Assembly: GCF_032854445.1 (NCBI RefSeq)
Contig: NC_088307.1
Coordinates: 25,183,953 to 25,247,952, forward strand
Length of the DNA: 64,000 nucleotides
Origin: Liolophura sinensis
Taxonomy: Eukaryota > Mollusca > Polyplacophora > Chitonida > Chitonidae
Direction: 5' to 3'
Made by a program: the position numbers and the translations under genes. Shown here one piece after another: positions 44,122 to 56,359 of this stretch (its first letter is position 1; the number at the start of each line of letters is the position of its first letter). A model generated the notes under the pieces. The model was not told the DNA's origin, did not search any database, and saw only the letters and a list, made by a program, of their open reading frames with translations.

Positions 44122-47100
44122 ATGACTTGCAGTTTCTTGTTGTACCCTGGGGTCTTGCTGACAGTCCTGGTCGTCCTCAGCCTGGGGGTACTTCCTGTGG
44201 AGGTGGACCCTAATGGGTACATACTGTACTGCCCCTGTATGGGTAAGGCTGCACACTGCTTGTCATGAGCAGAAAAATCATGGTTTAGAAAGAAAAACTG
44301 AAACAAAGAACACAAAAATAAACAAAGGATTTTTTTAGGAGAGGTGAAGAGGTGTAATGAGCATGTTTGGTAAAACGCTTTTGGAATCAGTCTCCAAAAA
44401 TATTCTGATCCATGCGGCTTTCTTCATCACCCTCTGAAAAACTGAACAATCACCATATAACAGGTACCGTATTTCACCTAAAGTTTCACAGTTTTCAAGT
44501 GATGCATTTTTTGCTTGATTCATCCACCTTATTCAGTAGCTTGGCAGATGTTTGATTAATTTCTTATCAGAAAAACTCAAAAAAAAAAAATCAAAAGAGG
44601 CCTTTATATGCCTCTGAAAGTGCATTTTTACACACTAAGCTTTAGGTGAAATACAGTATGTTTCATGAATTCTGTAATAAAGTATTAATGTAAGTGTAAA
44701 GCTCTCTTTTAGCCATTGGCTGCTGTTGTTGTTGTTGTTGCAGGTCGGTTTGGGAACCAGGCAGATCATTTTTTGGGGTCGCTAGCATTTGCACGCTCCC
44801 TCAATCGTACGCTGGCGCTTCCCGCCTGGGTGGAATTCAGAAATCATGCTCCCAGATCGGTAAGCCTTCATCATTTACACCTCTGCATACGTGTATCTGG
44901 AAAGATTTGAAGGAAAAGACAACTCAAAGTTAAAGTAAACATAGCAGTTAGAAATCTAAAGATGCTAAAAAAAAAAAAAAAGTCCAGCTTTATTTGAAGG
45001 TTCCTTACAATTTTAGAATTCTGAGGGCCTTACAGACTAGCGACATACTGATTGTGTCATTATAAGGATTAAAATCATGTGCAAGTATGTGTAAGAGGAT
45101 GCAGATGTGACACTGATTATACAGTCCAATGAGTACAGCTTAAAAGGACACAGAATCATTTCTGATTGGTTGTTGTGAGAGGTACGCTTTGTTCAGCCAT
45201 AGTTGAATTTTATGGATGGGAAGGGTGACCAAACCTGGGGAGTTTAAGGCAGGAAATCCTATCTCTACCTTAAACCAATCAGCAGCAAGTCTGTATCCCT
45301 TTAAGACACCAGTGGGGGAGTTTCCAGTTTGAACTCTTTTGTTGTCACTGTCTGTTGACATCAATTTACTGATCACTTATCTCACAGTGTTCCAGTGGCA
45401 CAAATGACACCTCTTTCAAGTTCACGACTTTAACTTCATTTAGACACCCATTGTAAATGTGGCTAATAATAGATGCCTAACATTTTTAACAGGTCACATT
45501 ATACAGTGGGACATTTTTTCTTTTGGTGACAAAAGAGGTAACTGGAAATTTCCCTATTAAAAATCAAATCAATGAAATAACCAACCAGTAAACCACTTTG
45601 CTGTTACAGACGCAGATTCCATTTGACACATACTTCCAAGTAGCTCCTTTACAAGAGTACCACCGTGTGATAACAATGGAAAAGTTCATGAAAGAATTGG
45701 CACCAGAAATATGGCCACCTGGGGAGAGAACGGGTAGGAACTGAATTTGTTTGTGGGTCCTCATTGGCTCTTTTGTTTAAAGAGCTACTTCATTTTCAAG
45801 ACCTATATATCTTAAAAGCATAATAAACTGATTGGGGTGGATAATCTCAGTTGCTTTCATGAATTGTTAGTTTTGAATGATAATAGTTTCCTGTAATTTC
45901 CGATTTTGCCTGGTGTAACGTCTTGTAAGAACCCTGGGGATCACCCCTCCCTGACGTATAGCCACAAATGATGCTGTAAATTTAAACACGCATGAAGTCA
46001 TTCCAGCGTCAATGCCTCATCTGACGCCTCGTCTTCCTGATTCACCTGCATCAGATAAGGAATATTATCACATCACATCAGGGACTTTTATCGAAACTGC
46101 CAAAGATTCACTGATTGGTGTTAATGGTGCTATTTTTGAACTGTGCTGGTAGCTCTGTTCCATAGGGTATCCCGCACATCATCTTCCCATTTCTGCCTGG
46201 TTTCTCTTCAAACTGAAGTAGCACTTTAAATTGCGCTGTGCGCTATAGATTAGAGCTTTTGTGAAAGAGAAGAAATATGAATTTGACCTAACCCGTACGT
46301 AAGCTGTGCACGTTTAGTATGAGATTTAAAACCTGAATTATCGTCTGCATAAATCATTTGTGTTACCCGTTATGGGAAACAAGGGAGACAATCTGTTAAA
46401 ACGTTCATCCAGATTTTCACCATATTTTTCAAACTAATTTTATTCCATTTGTTGGTGATCCTTTTGTGTTCTCAACTATGCAGAACCGGGGAGACAATAA
46501 TATTGACAGGCTAATTATCTTAGTTTTGATTTACTTCTTGATGACTATTTTTGCTGTGTACCATGGGGAATAAGGGGGACAACTCACTAAATATTTTCAG
46601 GCTAAATTGCACTATGTTTTCTCAACTTAATCTTGATTACTTTAATACCATTTGTTTATAACGGTTTCATTTATGAACCATAAGGAACAAGGGAGACAAC
46701 TCAGTAAATGCATCCAAGCTAAATTGCACTGTTTTACAGTTTGATCTTGGTTGATAATTGTTTCTTGGTTGATAACTATTTTGGGTTTCTCAGTTTGATC
46801 TTGGTTACTTTAATACCATTTCCTGACTATTTGTTATCCACCATGGGGGAGGAAGGGAGACAACCTAATAAATATATCCTTGGTAAATGGCATTCTGCTT
46901 CTCAGCTTGATCTGGATTTAACATTTCTTGGTCACTATTTCTGTTTATGTACCATGTAGAACAGGAGAGATAACCCAGTGAATAAGTCCAAAATTCCATT
47001 ATGTTTTCTCAACTTTAACGTGAATACTTTCACATTGTCTTGGTGACTGCTTTTGTTAGGTACTAAGGGAAACAAGGGAGACAACCCAATTTATTCAGAC

Positions 47101-50100
47101 AAACGTTGAACAGTCTAACATTCATTGAAGGTCTCTTACTTTTCACCAGTGTAGTACATCATGTGTGGAAAAGCATGTCAATACTTTAATTCTTCTAATT
47201 TTTGCGACAGATGTTAGTAGTGGTGAAAGTAGAATATTACATTTCTTTACCAGCCTTTTGGAAAAGATATGTAAAACTTCATTTATTTTTTTATGTTTTA
47301 TCCAGCTTTAAGTGAAAACATAGCTATTTGTGTTTAAAAAGACTCACAGGTCTTGATAGCTAGTGAATGCCTCCAGTATTGTTTCAGTGTTCTGCTATTC
47401 CAAGAGAGGTAACTCTGGATGTGATGCTAAGCAAGGCAATCCATTTGGACCATTCTGGGACACTTACGAGGTGGACTTTGACCACTCAGAACTGTATGGC
47501 CCCCTCTACTTTGCTCCGCACAGTCAGTTTGAAACAAAAAGATGGCTTGATAAGTATGTGCAATTTATTTGCCTGAACTTAGTATTTACTTCTTTTTTTT
47601 TGCTTTCAGTCATGTTAAAAGTGTGTTAGTGAATGCTGAATGAGAGCATAAATTTTATTTTTTGATATTTTCCTTTTATTTTTTTTTTTGTGTTATTTTT
47701 ATTATTTATTTGGCTGTGTGTTCTAATTGACTTTCACTGAAGACCACAAGGCTTTGGCCAATGAGACACATTTGCATTTCAGACCGATGCCATTTTTTCA
47801 CGCAGAATACCATGAGTTCTTCCTGCATCAGTATGGCAGCTGGGTGCTGATTTTCACTTTACAGCCGATTGCTTAACATTGTGACTGCATGTTTACAACA
47901 GTAAATGTCCATTTCATTGAAATTCTGCATCGCATTCCCGTTTGTAGCATCTTGTAGTTAAAACAAAGGTGGAACTAAAAATACCAACTAAAAACTGTTA
48001 CTTTGAAGTGTTTGCTGCTTTATTGGCCATTAAAAGCAGCTGAAGTCTCAAAGGTCTCGATTGGGTGTTAATTTGAGCCCTTTATAAAATTGCATTGTCT
48101 ACAAGTATGATGAGATCAGTAGAAAACAATACTTAGCTATGACTCATGACAGAGGTAGGCACAGCGCCATCTGGATGTGGTGTAGGGAATGATAACTCGG
48201 TGGTATAATTCAGTGAACTAAGTATCACTGAGTAATGGACTATGTCACTCAGTTATCCCCCCTTAGAGAACATCCAGATGGCGCTATGCCTATATTGGTC
48301 AAGGGTGATAACTGTGTATGGTCTCCCATTATTTTACTATTGTGTTTCTAGATACCCACCTGACAAATACCCAGTCATGGCTTTCACAGGAGCTCCTGCA
48401 CAGTTCCCTGTGAACCCCGCAGATGCTCCTCTCCAAAAATACTTAAAATGGTCCAAAAACATTGAAGCAAAAGCAACAAAATTCATCAAGGAAAACGTTG
48501 AGAAGCCATTCATTGGTTTACACCTGCGGAATGGGATTGACTGGGTAAGTGTGTAAGCAGTGTAGTTGTAGTGATCATTGGGGAAGATTTAGGGAGGGCT
48601 TATATTCCCCATTTAGTAGTCACCAAGGTAGGATCAGGTCACTGATTCATGCTGTGATGGGGTTTACCAGCATGGGATTTGAACCAGTGATGTCTGGGTT
48701 CTGAATCTAGACCTGAATCACGAAACTAAGGGGGAAATTCCCCTGTTACCAGGCATTAAGGACTGCTTTCAAACAAACATGCACAGACCTTACACCAATA
48801 AGTACGACAAAATTTTGGAAAAAGTCATGTTCGCCGTCGGGCTCCACTGTCATGTGACTTAGGGATGGATTCTGTCTTGAAACAAGATGAGCTGTCAGAA
48901 TATGCAAAACATCATCGTTTCCTGTGACAGAAAATTAATTATTGCGCAAGATTTGAGTCCAAACCTTGCAGAATAACGTACACAAAATTAAAAAAAGCAC
49001 AGATAACTCTGTTGACTGGAACTGAAGACTGAAAGCTTAGTCTGCAGACTCATTATTTGTTCATCTATGCCAGGTAAGGTTAATAGTCCGGGTTTTGTGA
49101 TGGGAAAGAGGGTTTATCCTGAATCACAGCAGGGATGGATGAAGTTGACCAGCTCAATACGGTAGTACATTGCTAAATCTGCTGTCAGCTTCATTCATAT
49201 CGGCTTCAGCTTCAAGTATGAGAATGAACACTTGCCTGTTTGAAGATTTGGTTTGCATTTCGATATGGTTATGCTTTCATATCGTCATGGGAATACGTTC
49301 ATGTTTTCATAGGATGCTTGCACATCTGAACAGATGTTTGTTTGCATATCTGAAGGTTTTGGTTGCACATCTGAAATAAAATGTTATAACATGTCTGAAG
49401 AAATTGCTTGCATATTTGAAGAAAATGATTGAATGGATCACAGAGGATGCTTTTCAGACACAAAGAAAGAGGATTGATGATTCCAAATTTTCTTGCATAT
49501 CTTTGGAGAATGCTTGCATGTATTGCACAGTTGCAATGTTTTATGTATGAACTGGTAACAAGGAAAATAAAAATTTAATTTCCAAGTGACATGGTGTAAG
49601 AATATGAATTTCTGTGCAGAGAAATGCGTGTGACCATGTGGAGCAGTCTCCTCAGATGTTTGCCTCGCCCCAGTGCCTTGGACAACGTGGAGAAAATGGT
49701 CCTATGACATACGAGCTATGTTTTCCGTCCGATAAAACCATCATAAGACAAGTGAAAGAGGCGGTGAAGAAGTACAAGGCCAAAACAGTTTTTGTGGCAA
49801 CAGACCAGAGAGACATGATGACAGAGCTGGGCGATGCGTTTAAGAAAAAGGTGAGAGGGATTTCTTTGAACTTCTGCAAATTTATGGGAAGATGTTTGGG
49901 AAGAAGTGCATGACACACAAGGTGTAAGTTCAGTCTCGGCTTGGAACAGGAAGTTGGGATATTCCTTGTACATGTACTTGTTGTTCAGGAGTCCTGGCGG
50001 ACAATAAGCTGAAGATTGTGCTCTAGTGGCTGTAAACACACAATAATATGTGTTTCAGACATGGGCAACACACTTATGTAAACTTTCACATGCTAGGATT

Positions 50101-51200
50101 ACAAATTACTACATGCCAACGGAGGGTTATGAAAATTAGGCAAACAGCAATCTTACATCATGTACAACAAGGCCCGATCAGATTTTACTCACAAATTTCT
50201 TGGCAGGTTCACCGGCTTTTACTAACCCCACCTCAAACTTCTGCAGCTGTCTGTCATCCTTCTCTTCCTACCAAAACCTGAACCTACATGTAGCTCAAAT
50301 CATAAGCGAAAAGGGACTCTCATTGAAATGTTTGTAAATCCACATATACCCTCAACAAATTAAACAAAAGCATCAGTATCAGTATTTCTGGCAGTAGGTG
50401 TATGCCACACGTGAGAAAGTTCATCAGTAACTTGCCTAAGGTTAGTGGTTTACACTGTCCTCCCAAAAAAAACCTTTTAAGTAGAAAATTACACACCTGT
50501 CAAATCAGTAAATGATTTGCTGTGTTTTAAATTGTATTTCATGACCTGACTTGCTAAGGATAGCTGTGACTGTCACGTCCTTGACCATTGAGGTAGTGTG
50601 AACCCAATTCTCGCCTTTCCGCTTGTGGTTTTAAGTCAGGAAGCTTGTCAGATACCTGATGAAGGCTAGTCGTTTACTGGCACCTGGGTTTTCTCGGCTC
50701 ATGCACCTGAAATAATGATCTCAAAAATTCCTTCCCACTGGTGAACACCAGAAAAAAAAAGGTGATGTGACGTCAGAGTTCCTAGATACCATCAGTATGG
50801 CTCACACAGCCCACCATAGTTTTCTAATATTTGAATGCCTTTAAAAAATGTAAATAAATAAATGAAAGTATTTTAACGCATAATTTTTGTGTATGTTGAA
50901 CCTTACTTTATATTCTAGCTTTCTTTCACTTTAAAGCGAAAAATTCTTGATTGTGGCATTTAACACCATTCAGATGAATAAATAAACCAAAGTGTTGTCT
51001 TGCAGGTGAAGCTGGTAAAATTTACCCCCTCAGATCCTCACGTTGACTTAGCCATTCTTGGAAAAGCCGATTTTTTTCTGGGGAACTGTGTCTCAACCTT
51101 CACGGCTTTTGCTAAAAGAGAGAGAGATGTTAATGACTTGCCATCAGGGTTTTGGGCTTTCCCAACCAAATCCAAGAAAAAAACCAAGGAAGAACTTTAA
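44122..51200 (+). CDS. POFUT1: GDP-fucose protein O-fucosyltransferase 1, complete
   Basis: There are seven coding exons: 44122-44242, 44744-44859, 45610-45733, 47388-47553, 48352-48544, 49620-49850, 51006-51200. They give 1146 nt, 381 residues and a TAA stop; human POFUT1 has 388. The family (GT65) moves fucose from GDP-fucose to Ser or Thr of EGF-like repeats, Notch included, in the ER lumen. An N-terminal hydrophobic stretch (residues 12-24, [13 protein letters not shown]) is the expected signal peptide. The hallmark [15 protein letters not shown] follows (residues 36-50), with a conserved glycosylation site at Asn61 (NRT). GNPFGPFWD lies in the middle, and HLRNGIDW holds Arg235, equivalent to the essential human Arg240. 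The C-terminal part has [16 protein letters not shown]. The last four residues are KEEL, a KDEL-like retrieval signal where human has RDEF. All junction phases agree, so the gene looks functional. Confidence 0.97.
44465..44659. mobile_element. M3 inverted-repeat element (MITE-like)
   Basis: The ends are ta-ccgtatttcacctaaagtt and agctttaggtgaaatacag-ta, an inverted repeat of about 17 bp flanked by TA on both sides. The interior is AT-rich. It lies in POFUT1 intron 1. Confidence 0.8.
46330..47110. repeat. degenerate array of about 7 copies around GGGAGACAAC, POFUT1 intron 3
   Basis: Segments such as gggaaacaagggagacaa, ggaataagggggacaactca and ggaacaagggagacaactca recur near 46372, 46485, 46565, 46682, 46845, 46955 and 47065. 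Between them are versions of ttttctcaacttaatcttga and actttaataccattt. The period is about 110-160 bp and the copies are old. Confidence 0.75.
48150..48300. mobile_element. inverted-repeat (fold-back) element, POFUT1 intron 4
   Basis: Left arm ggcacagcgccatctggatg and right arm catccagatggcgctatgcc are near-perfect reverse complements. A second inner pair is gataactcggtg / cactcagttatc. It ends about 50 bp before the acceptor of exon 5. Confidence 0.8.
48655..48735 (-). mobile_element. tRNA-like remnant, probable old SINE head
   Basis: gggatttgaaccagtgatgt is the reverse complement of a B-box-like motif. A related block lies at 55150-55228 (aggatttgaaccagtgatct). They may be two copies of one SINE type; I see no intact cloverleaf. 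Confidence 0.45.
50393..50986 (+). mobile_element. cluster of type B SINE fragments, POFUT1 intron 6
   Basis: Head-like pieces are at 50393-50470 (cacacgtgagaaagttcatc, taaggttagtggtttac) and 50632-50735. A tail-like piece is at 50930-50986 (cgaaaaattcttgattgtgg, then AAAT repeats). They are diverged fragments, not one intact copy. Confidence 0.55.
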
Positions 51201-51629
51201 AATGAAATGTTGTGGACTTGGTGTTTAGCAGAATATTCTTCCCCCATCACCTTTTAAAAAATTGGTTGCTTTCAAATGGAACAAAAGCAGAGATCAGTTG
51301 AACATGAATTCCAGTTGTAGTTTGTAGTGAATTTATTTATTATCATTATATACACAATTCCAGTTTTAGGTTTACATTTTTTGTTTCCCTGATGTAGTGG
51401 TTTACCAAAGGTATCATTCCAGCTTTTTGTTTTTAAATGTAGTTTCCCCCATTGACCATTTTATACTGGTTTATACTAGTTCAGTATTGTGTACAACTGT
51501 AGGAATTCAGACCGGGGATATCACATAAAGTACCCTGTTTTCTTGACCTTTTCTCACTTTCTCATTCAGAAAAAATTTTGAGAAACTTTTTTTTTTGTCA
51601 CCATGTGTACCAAGGGCCTGTGCTGGCTG

Positions 51630-51635
51630 AATAAA
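51630..51635 (+). terminator. candidate poly(A) signal of POFUT1
   Basis: AATAAA about 430 bp after the stop codon, with a T/G-rich stretch following. Other signals further on (for example near 55887) cannot be excluded. Confidence 0.5.
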
Positions 51636-51696
51636 TTGATTGTTAATCAGTAAATCACCCAGACCTATCAAGGTGCAGCATATTTGGCAGTGCCAA

Positions 51697-51895
51697 GGGG
51701 GCTAGCCCCCGCTCGGTGCAATTACTCAGGAGCCTCCCACCAATGTGGTCGCTGTGAGCTCAAGGCCAGCTCATGCTGGCTTTGTCTCCGTCTGTAAGTG
51801 TGGATGATCATGGGTTTCCCCATGGGTTTCGTATAAGTGAAATATTCTTGAGGACGGGGTGAAACACCAATCAAATAAATTAATAAATAAGTAAA
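51697..51895 (+). mobile_element. SINE type A with shortened centre
   Basis: It contains head-derived tactcaggagcctcccaccaa, then gtcgctgtgagctcaaggcc, a shortened centre, and the tail gtgaaatattcttgaggacg with AAAT-type repeats. Confidence 0.85.
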
Positions 51896-52848
51896 TCATG
51901 GTTTGCACAATATATTTCTCCAAAAATCTTTTACGTTTTGTTACAAAATTAGTTTTTGAGTTTTTTTTTTTTTTAAATTTTATTTGAATACATTACACAT
52001 ATGTGCCAGGCAAGATTGTAGCACCTACTGGGTTTTACGACAGCTTTAATTCAGAAGTTTGGATGGGTTAGATGATCTTTTTGAGAATGGCGTAAAACAC
52101 AGCTTACCAGAGATAAATGTGTACCAAAAATGTATTTTTAGGTCTATACATAAAATGTGTGATTAGAATCATTCCATTGACTTTTGTGTGTGGAGAAAAG
52201 GTCAGGGAACCAGGTTCGATTCTACAAAGCCAATTTTGACTTAAATCAAAGCTTAAAATACTTTTTCAGGGCTTGTTATTCAGCCCTTCGAATGAACATT
52301 TTGATGACCCTGTCAGTGTTATCTTCAGACAACTGTGTTAGAATTTCAAGTTCCATTACCAAAAACTAAGCTATGTGGCAAGGTTTTAAATTTTGACTTC
52401 AGTCAGAATGCTGTCTGTGGAATCAGCCCTAGGGTTTTTTGCTGATTTTTAAAAAAGGTCTGTTTTCTGAGAAGTTGTATGATAGATTTCGCCCCCATTC
52501 CCTCGTAGTTTCCAAAAACAATGAATTGTTTTAAGTAGACATGCGACACCCACTGGTTTTTTGTTCCATGAGAATTGTTGTTGTTAAATACAGATTTATT
52601 TTTCAGGTTTGTTGAAATAGGCACTGGGCCACTGGTAATGTGATGCCTCAGTGAAGCGATCGTTGATTATTAACGATACATTTTTTGATACTTCAAGCTT
52701 TTCTCCAAGGAGTAAAATAAGTAGCATTAACTGTCTTGTTGATGTCTTTATTAAAAAATAACTGTACAAAGATGTTAAGCGAAGACCATATGCCTTTTTG
52801 CAATGATGTGTGTTATTGTGTGTTATTTTTTAGACACATTTTATATAT
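51896..52848. other. intergenic, no supported gene
   Basis: AT-rich sequence with homopolymer runs. No reading frame shows a recognisable domain. Confidence 0.55.
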
Positions 52849-53046
52849 TACCCTAAATGACCTAAAATTTCGTCCATGACTAAGTTACTCATTTTTCCAC
52901 ATTCTGGGTGTTTTGTTGATTTTAGAAAGGTGCTTTGAGAGGAGCTTAGAAGGATACTCGACTGCCAGAATGTAAATTTGAAATTTATGATATTTATTTG
53001 CCCGAAAAATGCTCTTTTGTGTTCGAATTTTTGGGTCATGTAGGGT
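52849..53046. mobile_element. M1 inverted-repeat element
   Basis: ta-ccctaaatgacctaaaat at the left and gggtcatgtaggg-ta at the right. The interior (gattttagaaaggtgctttg) is close to the copy at 31544. Confidence 0.8.
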
Positions 53047-53789
53047 ATCAGTTTTGTCTGTACATAATACCGTATCATAGAAATATTGAACTGTTTCATA
53101 AAGCACTAGGAGAAATTTTGTAAGCTTTGCCATTCAGGGTGCAACTTTGTGTGTATTAGAATTTTGTGTATTAGAAAATGATCTGTAATGGCTTGCCCAG
53201 GCTTTACCACTTCTGTTAAAAATTGTGAACTTCAGCTTTCATGTCCTACCCCCCATAGCCCTCCAAACACCGCCCCCCACCCACTGCTTTCAACCTCTGC
53301 ATTATTCATGTATTTTTTACGACCTCTCTTCAGATTGGTTAAATAAGTGCAAATGATGGTGCCTTGTTTACTAGAGATCATGTAGCAGAGTTGCCAAGCG
53401 TCTTCTTCTAATGCGCAATGCAAAACAGCAGCCTATTGTAATTTGTAACAAACTTTGTTAGAATTTATTGAAAGGAAAGAAAAGTCGTAACACTTCTTGT
53501 ATTTCAAGTTTGGTACTACATGATGATGTTTGTATTTTAAATTAGCTGTGTTACTCCATTATCACTGAATAGTTCCGATCTTTCAGACCATTTGAATATA
53601 ATCTTTAATAATAATATTCAATCTGGCCATCCAACCCAAACAAGTTGCAACCAGTTTGAAGAGCTGTTTAGGAAGATTAGAATTCGGCACAATTTTATTG
53701 ATCTAATCCGCTAATGATAGCATCTGCATTGGATTCCAGCTATTATTTGGGGAAAGTAGTCTTAATATTTGTTATGCACCCTAATATAA

Positions 53790-54155
53790 ATGCTTTCATT
53801 AAGTGCAAATAACAACAAAAAATATTATTTTTGTGTTGTGCAAATGAATTCCAATCTTAGACTTGTCCAGTTAACATGCAGGAGTAAAGAGATGAAAATA
53901 CATGACTGGCTACAGAGGTGCACTTTACAAAAACAACCTAAGTAATGTTGAAAGTCATGGTAAATCCCACATAAATAAACCAGTCAAGTAAGCATTCAGT
54001 GGACTACAACCAAGGCACTACTGTTAAAATATTAGCCAACGTTTTCTCTACCACAAATGCTTTCATTAAGTGCAAATAACAACAAACAATATTATTTTTG
54101 TGTTGTGCAAATGAATTTCAAATCTTGTCCAGTTAACATGCAGGAGTAAAGAGAT
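53790..54155. repeat. dispersed duplication, copies 1 and 2 of a composite block
   Basis: Block x (atgctttcattaagtgcaaa to catgcaggagtaaagagat) occurs at 53790-53893 and again at 54055-54155. Block y between them (gaaaatacatgactggctac to gccaacgttttctctaccac) recurs at 56360-56530. The copies are over 85% alike by eye. Confidence 0.8.
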
Positions 54156-54279
54156 TAATATAACAATGCGCTTATTATACAAGTGAATATGCATATTCAT
54201 AAATTTTGAGCATTCAGATGTGCTAAAATGGGTGAAATGATGTTTTTTTGTTGAGTTTTAAAGTTTAAAGTACTACCCT

Positions 54280-54485
54280 AATTCCTCAACCTTTTTGCAT
54301 CTGAAGGAGCAGCTTTCATTGCAAACGATGCAGGTTTTAAATTAATTTTGAAGACAAAACTACATTGGAGCGGTTGGCTAATTTGGTGTAAGAAGCATTT
54401 TGTCAGTCAACACACCAAAATGCCTGCGGAATGTGCTTGAGTGAACACCTTGCAAACATGCGAAAATCTTGAAGAATTACAGTAT
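54280..54485. mobile_element. M4 inverted-repeat element
   Basis: It starts attcctcaacctttttgcat and ends catgcgaaaatcttgaagaa. The interior gaagacaaaactacattgga matches the copies at 16552 and 40905. Confidence 0.7.
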
Positions 54486-55149
54486 TGGAAACACTGAAAT
54501 TATCATATTTGAGGGCTGGGCACATTATGATTACTTTTCCAGAAAGAATTTCTGCCTTAATATTCTTATTTTTCGTTTTTCATGGAAAAAACATATTCAA
54601 GGGTTCTGTCGCCTGCATTAAATTTGTCACATGACCAAGGAGTGTGTTGCTGATTGGTTGAGAGCAGCTATGACATAGCTGCAAAGGTACATATATGAAT
54701 AATAGTCAGTTATAGAATTGCCATGCATTACTAAACAATTTGGATAGGAAATAGCACAATCTCTTTATTTTTATGTAAGTTCCTTTATTTTCATTTTTTG
54801 ACTGAGTTTGTTTAGGGTGCTATTTTATATGAGTTATTTTATGATATCAGCTATCTTCTATCATATACATCTTATACTGACTGTGAAATGACAATTGAAG
54901 TCTTCATATTTTCATCAAGTTTTTATTAGTAAATTAGTGCTTAAAAATAAATCATTTTCAGTGTTTCATTTTGTACAACGCATGTTTAAAAGGCTGGTAC
55001 TTTACATCTGCTGCTTGATATCTTGTAGAAAGATGTGGCTCAACCAGTGCACCATTCCTTTAGAAAATTTAAAGTGTCTGCTTTAAGTCAAGATGATGGA
55101 ATTAGGTACCGCTTATAGCTAAGCAGTGTCAAGTGTATTGAGAATGTTA

Positions 55150-55228
55150 CTGTGACCCTGTTAGGATTTGAACCAGTGATCTTTGGGACCGTAGCCTACA
55201 ATCCTATGACTAGACCAAAATAAACTTC
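55150..55228 (-). mobile_element. tRNA-like remnant, probable old SINE head
   Basis: aggatttgaaccagtgatct on the plus strand is an inverted B-box-like motif, related to the block at 48655. Confidence 0.4.
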
Positions 55229-55229
55229 C

Positions 55230-55435
55230 CATTACCCTTTAAGCAGTGATCCATTACCCATTAAGCAGTGATCCATTACCCTTCCAGCAGTGATCCATTA
55301 CCCTTCAAGCAGTGATCCATTACCCTTCAAGCAGTTATCCATTAGACTTCAAGCAGTGATCCATTACCCTTCATTCAGTGATCCATTACCCTTCATGCAG
55401 TGATCCATTACCCTTCAAGCAGTGATCCATTACAT
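55230..55435. repeat. 22-bp tandem repeat, about 9 copies
   Basis: The unit gcagtgatccattacccttcaa repeats with small changes. Its cagtgatc core resembles the cagtgatct of the adjoining tRNA-like remnant, so the array may have grown from it. Confidence 0.9.
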
Positions 55436-55439
55436 TATA

Positions 55440-56359
55440 TATTGTCACATTAGAATTGTCTGTTACTGTGTTTGGCTTATCAACTGAATAAAAATAATGG
55501 ATGCAGGACGAAGATTGTGAATTCAGTCTCTAGTTCTGTTGTTGATAGACATTGTCAGGAGCACGATAGATTGAGATCTGATCATGATCAATACAGGAAG
55601 TATATCTCAAACAAAGAAAAGAATTTTGCTAACAGAGTTTGTCGAGCTTGCTGACAGTAGACTTATATGAAAGCCCAGAGAATAGTGAATCATTCTTTGT
55701 CAACTACACATGTGTAAAATATATGGAGTGCATTCAGTTGAAAAGGGATATGATTTTTGGTATAATGTACAACTATAGGCCTTTGTCATGATATTCATCA
55801 GAAGGGTTCATTGTAAACATGAAGTGCCTTTATAAACTGTGTGGTACATTTGCTGTTTGATTTCACAGGTTTTGTTATGAAATAAACCCAAATGAATGCA
55901 AATCAGCTTTCTTGTGTTATATATATTCTGTAGAGAAATTTTAATGTACCGGTATGGCATAATTGGGAATTGGTAAGTAATTTTCTTAATATATTATTCT
56001 CTAGAAAGTCTGTAATTATGAGTTATTAAAGGATGCAGAAAGTTTTGTTTTTACGATGTCTTATGTGTTTAGATTGCTTTGAAGCCTTGCACCAGAGAGG
56101 TCAGTGGCTCAAATCCTACTCTTCCCATTTTTCCTCCAGACAACACAGAAGCCTTACTGTGTTAGCTTAGAAATTAGGGCAAATGAGAATGTGTGTACCA
56201 GTATATACATCCCTATAGTAAGAAGAGTTCATTGATTGGCTTATCTGAGATATGGTCAAATACAAGAGCAGCGGAAACTGGGCTAGGGGAAAAGTATTGA
56301 ACACCCCCAATTCCCTGGCTAGGCACTTAGAACACGGGAATAAGCCAAAAGCTCCATGC
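55440..56359. other. intergenic, no supported gene
   Basis: A 60-codon open frame at 55472-55654 has a plausible composition but no recognisable domain or splice context. An AATAAA-like signal is near 55887. Confidence 0.5.

Noticed and set aside
55472..55654. A 60-codon frame with a fairly protein-like composition
   Set aside because: No homology is recognised, there is no flanking exon, and the frame is short enough to be chance.
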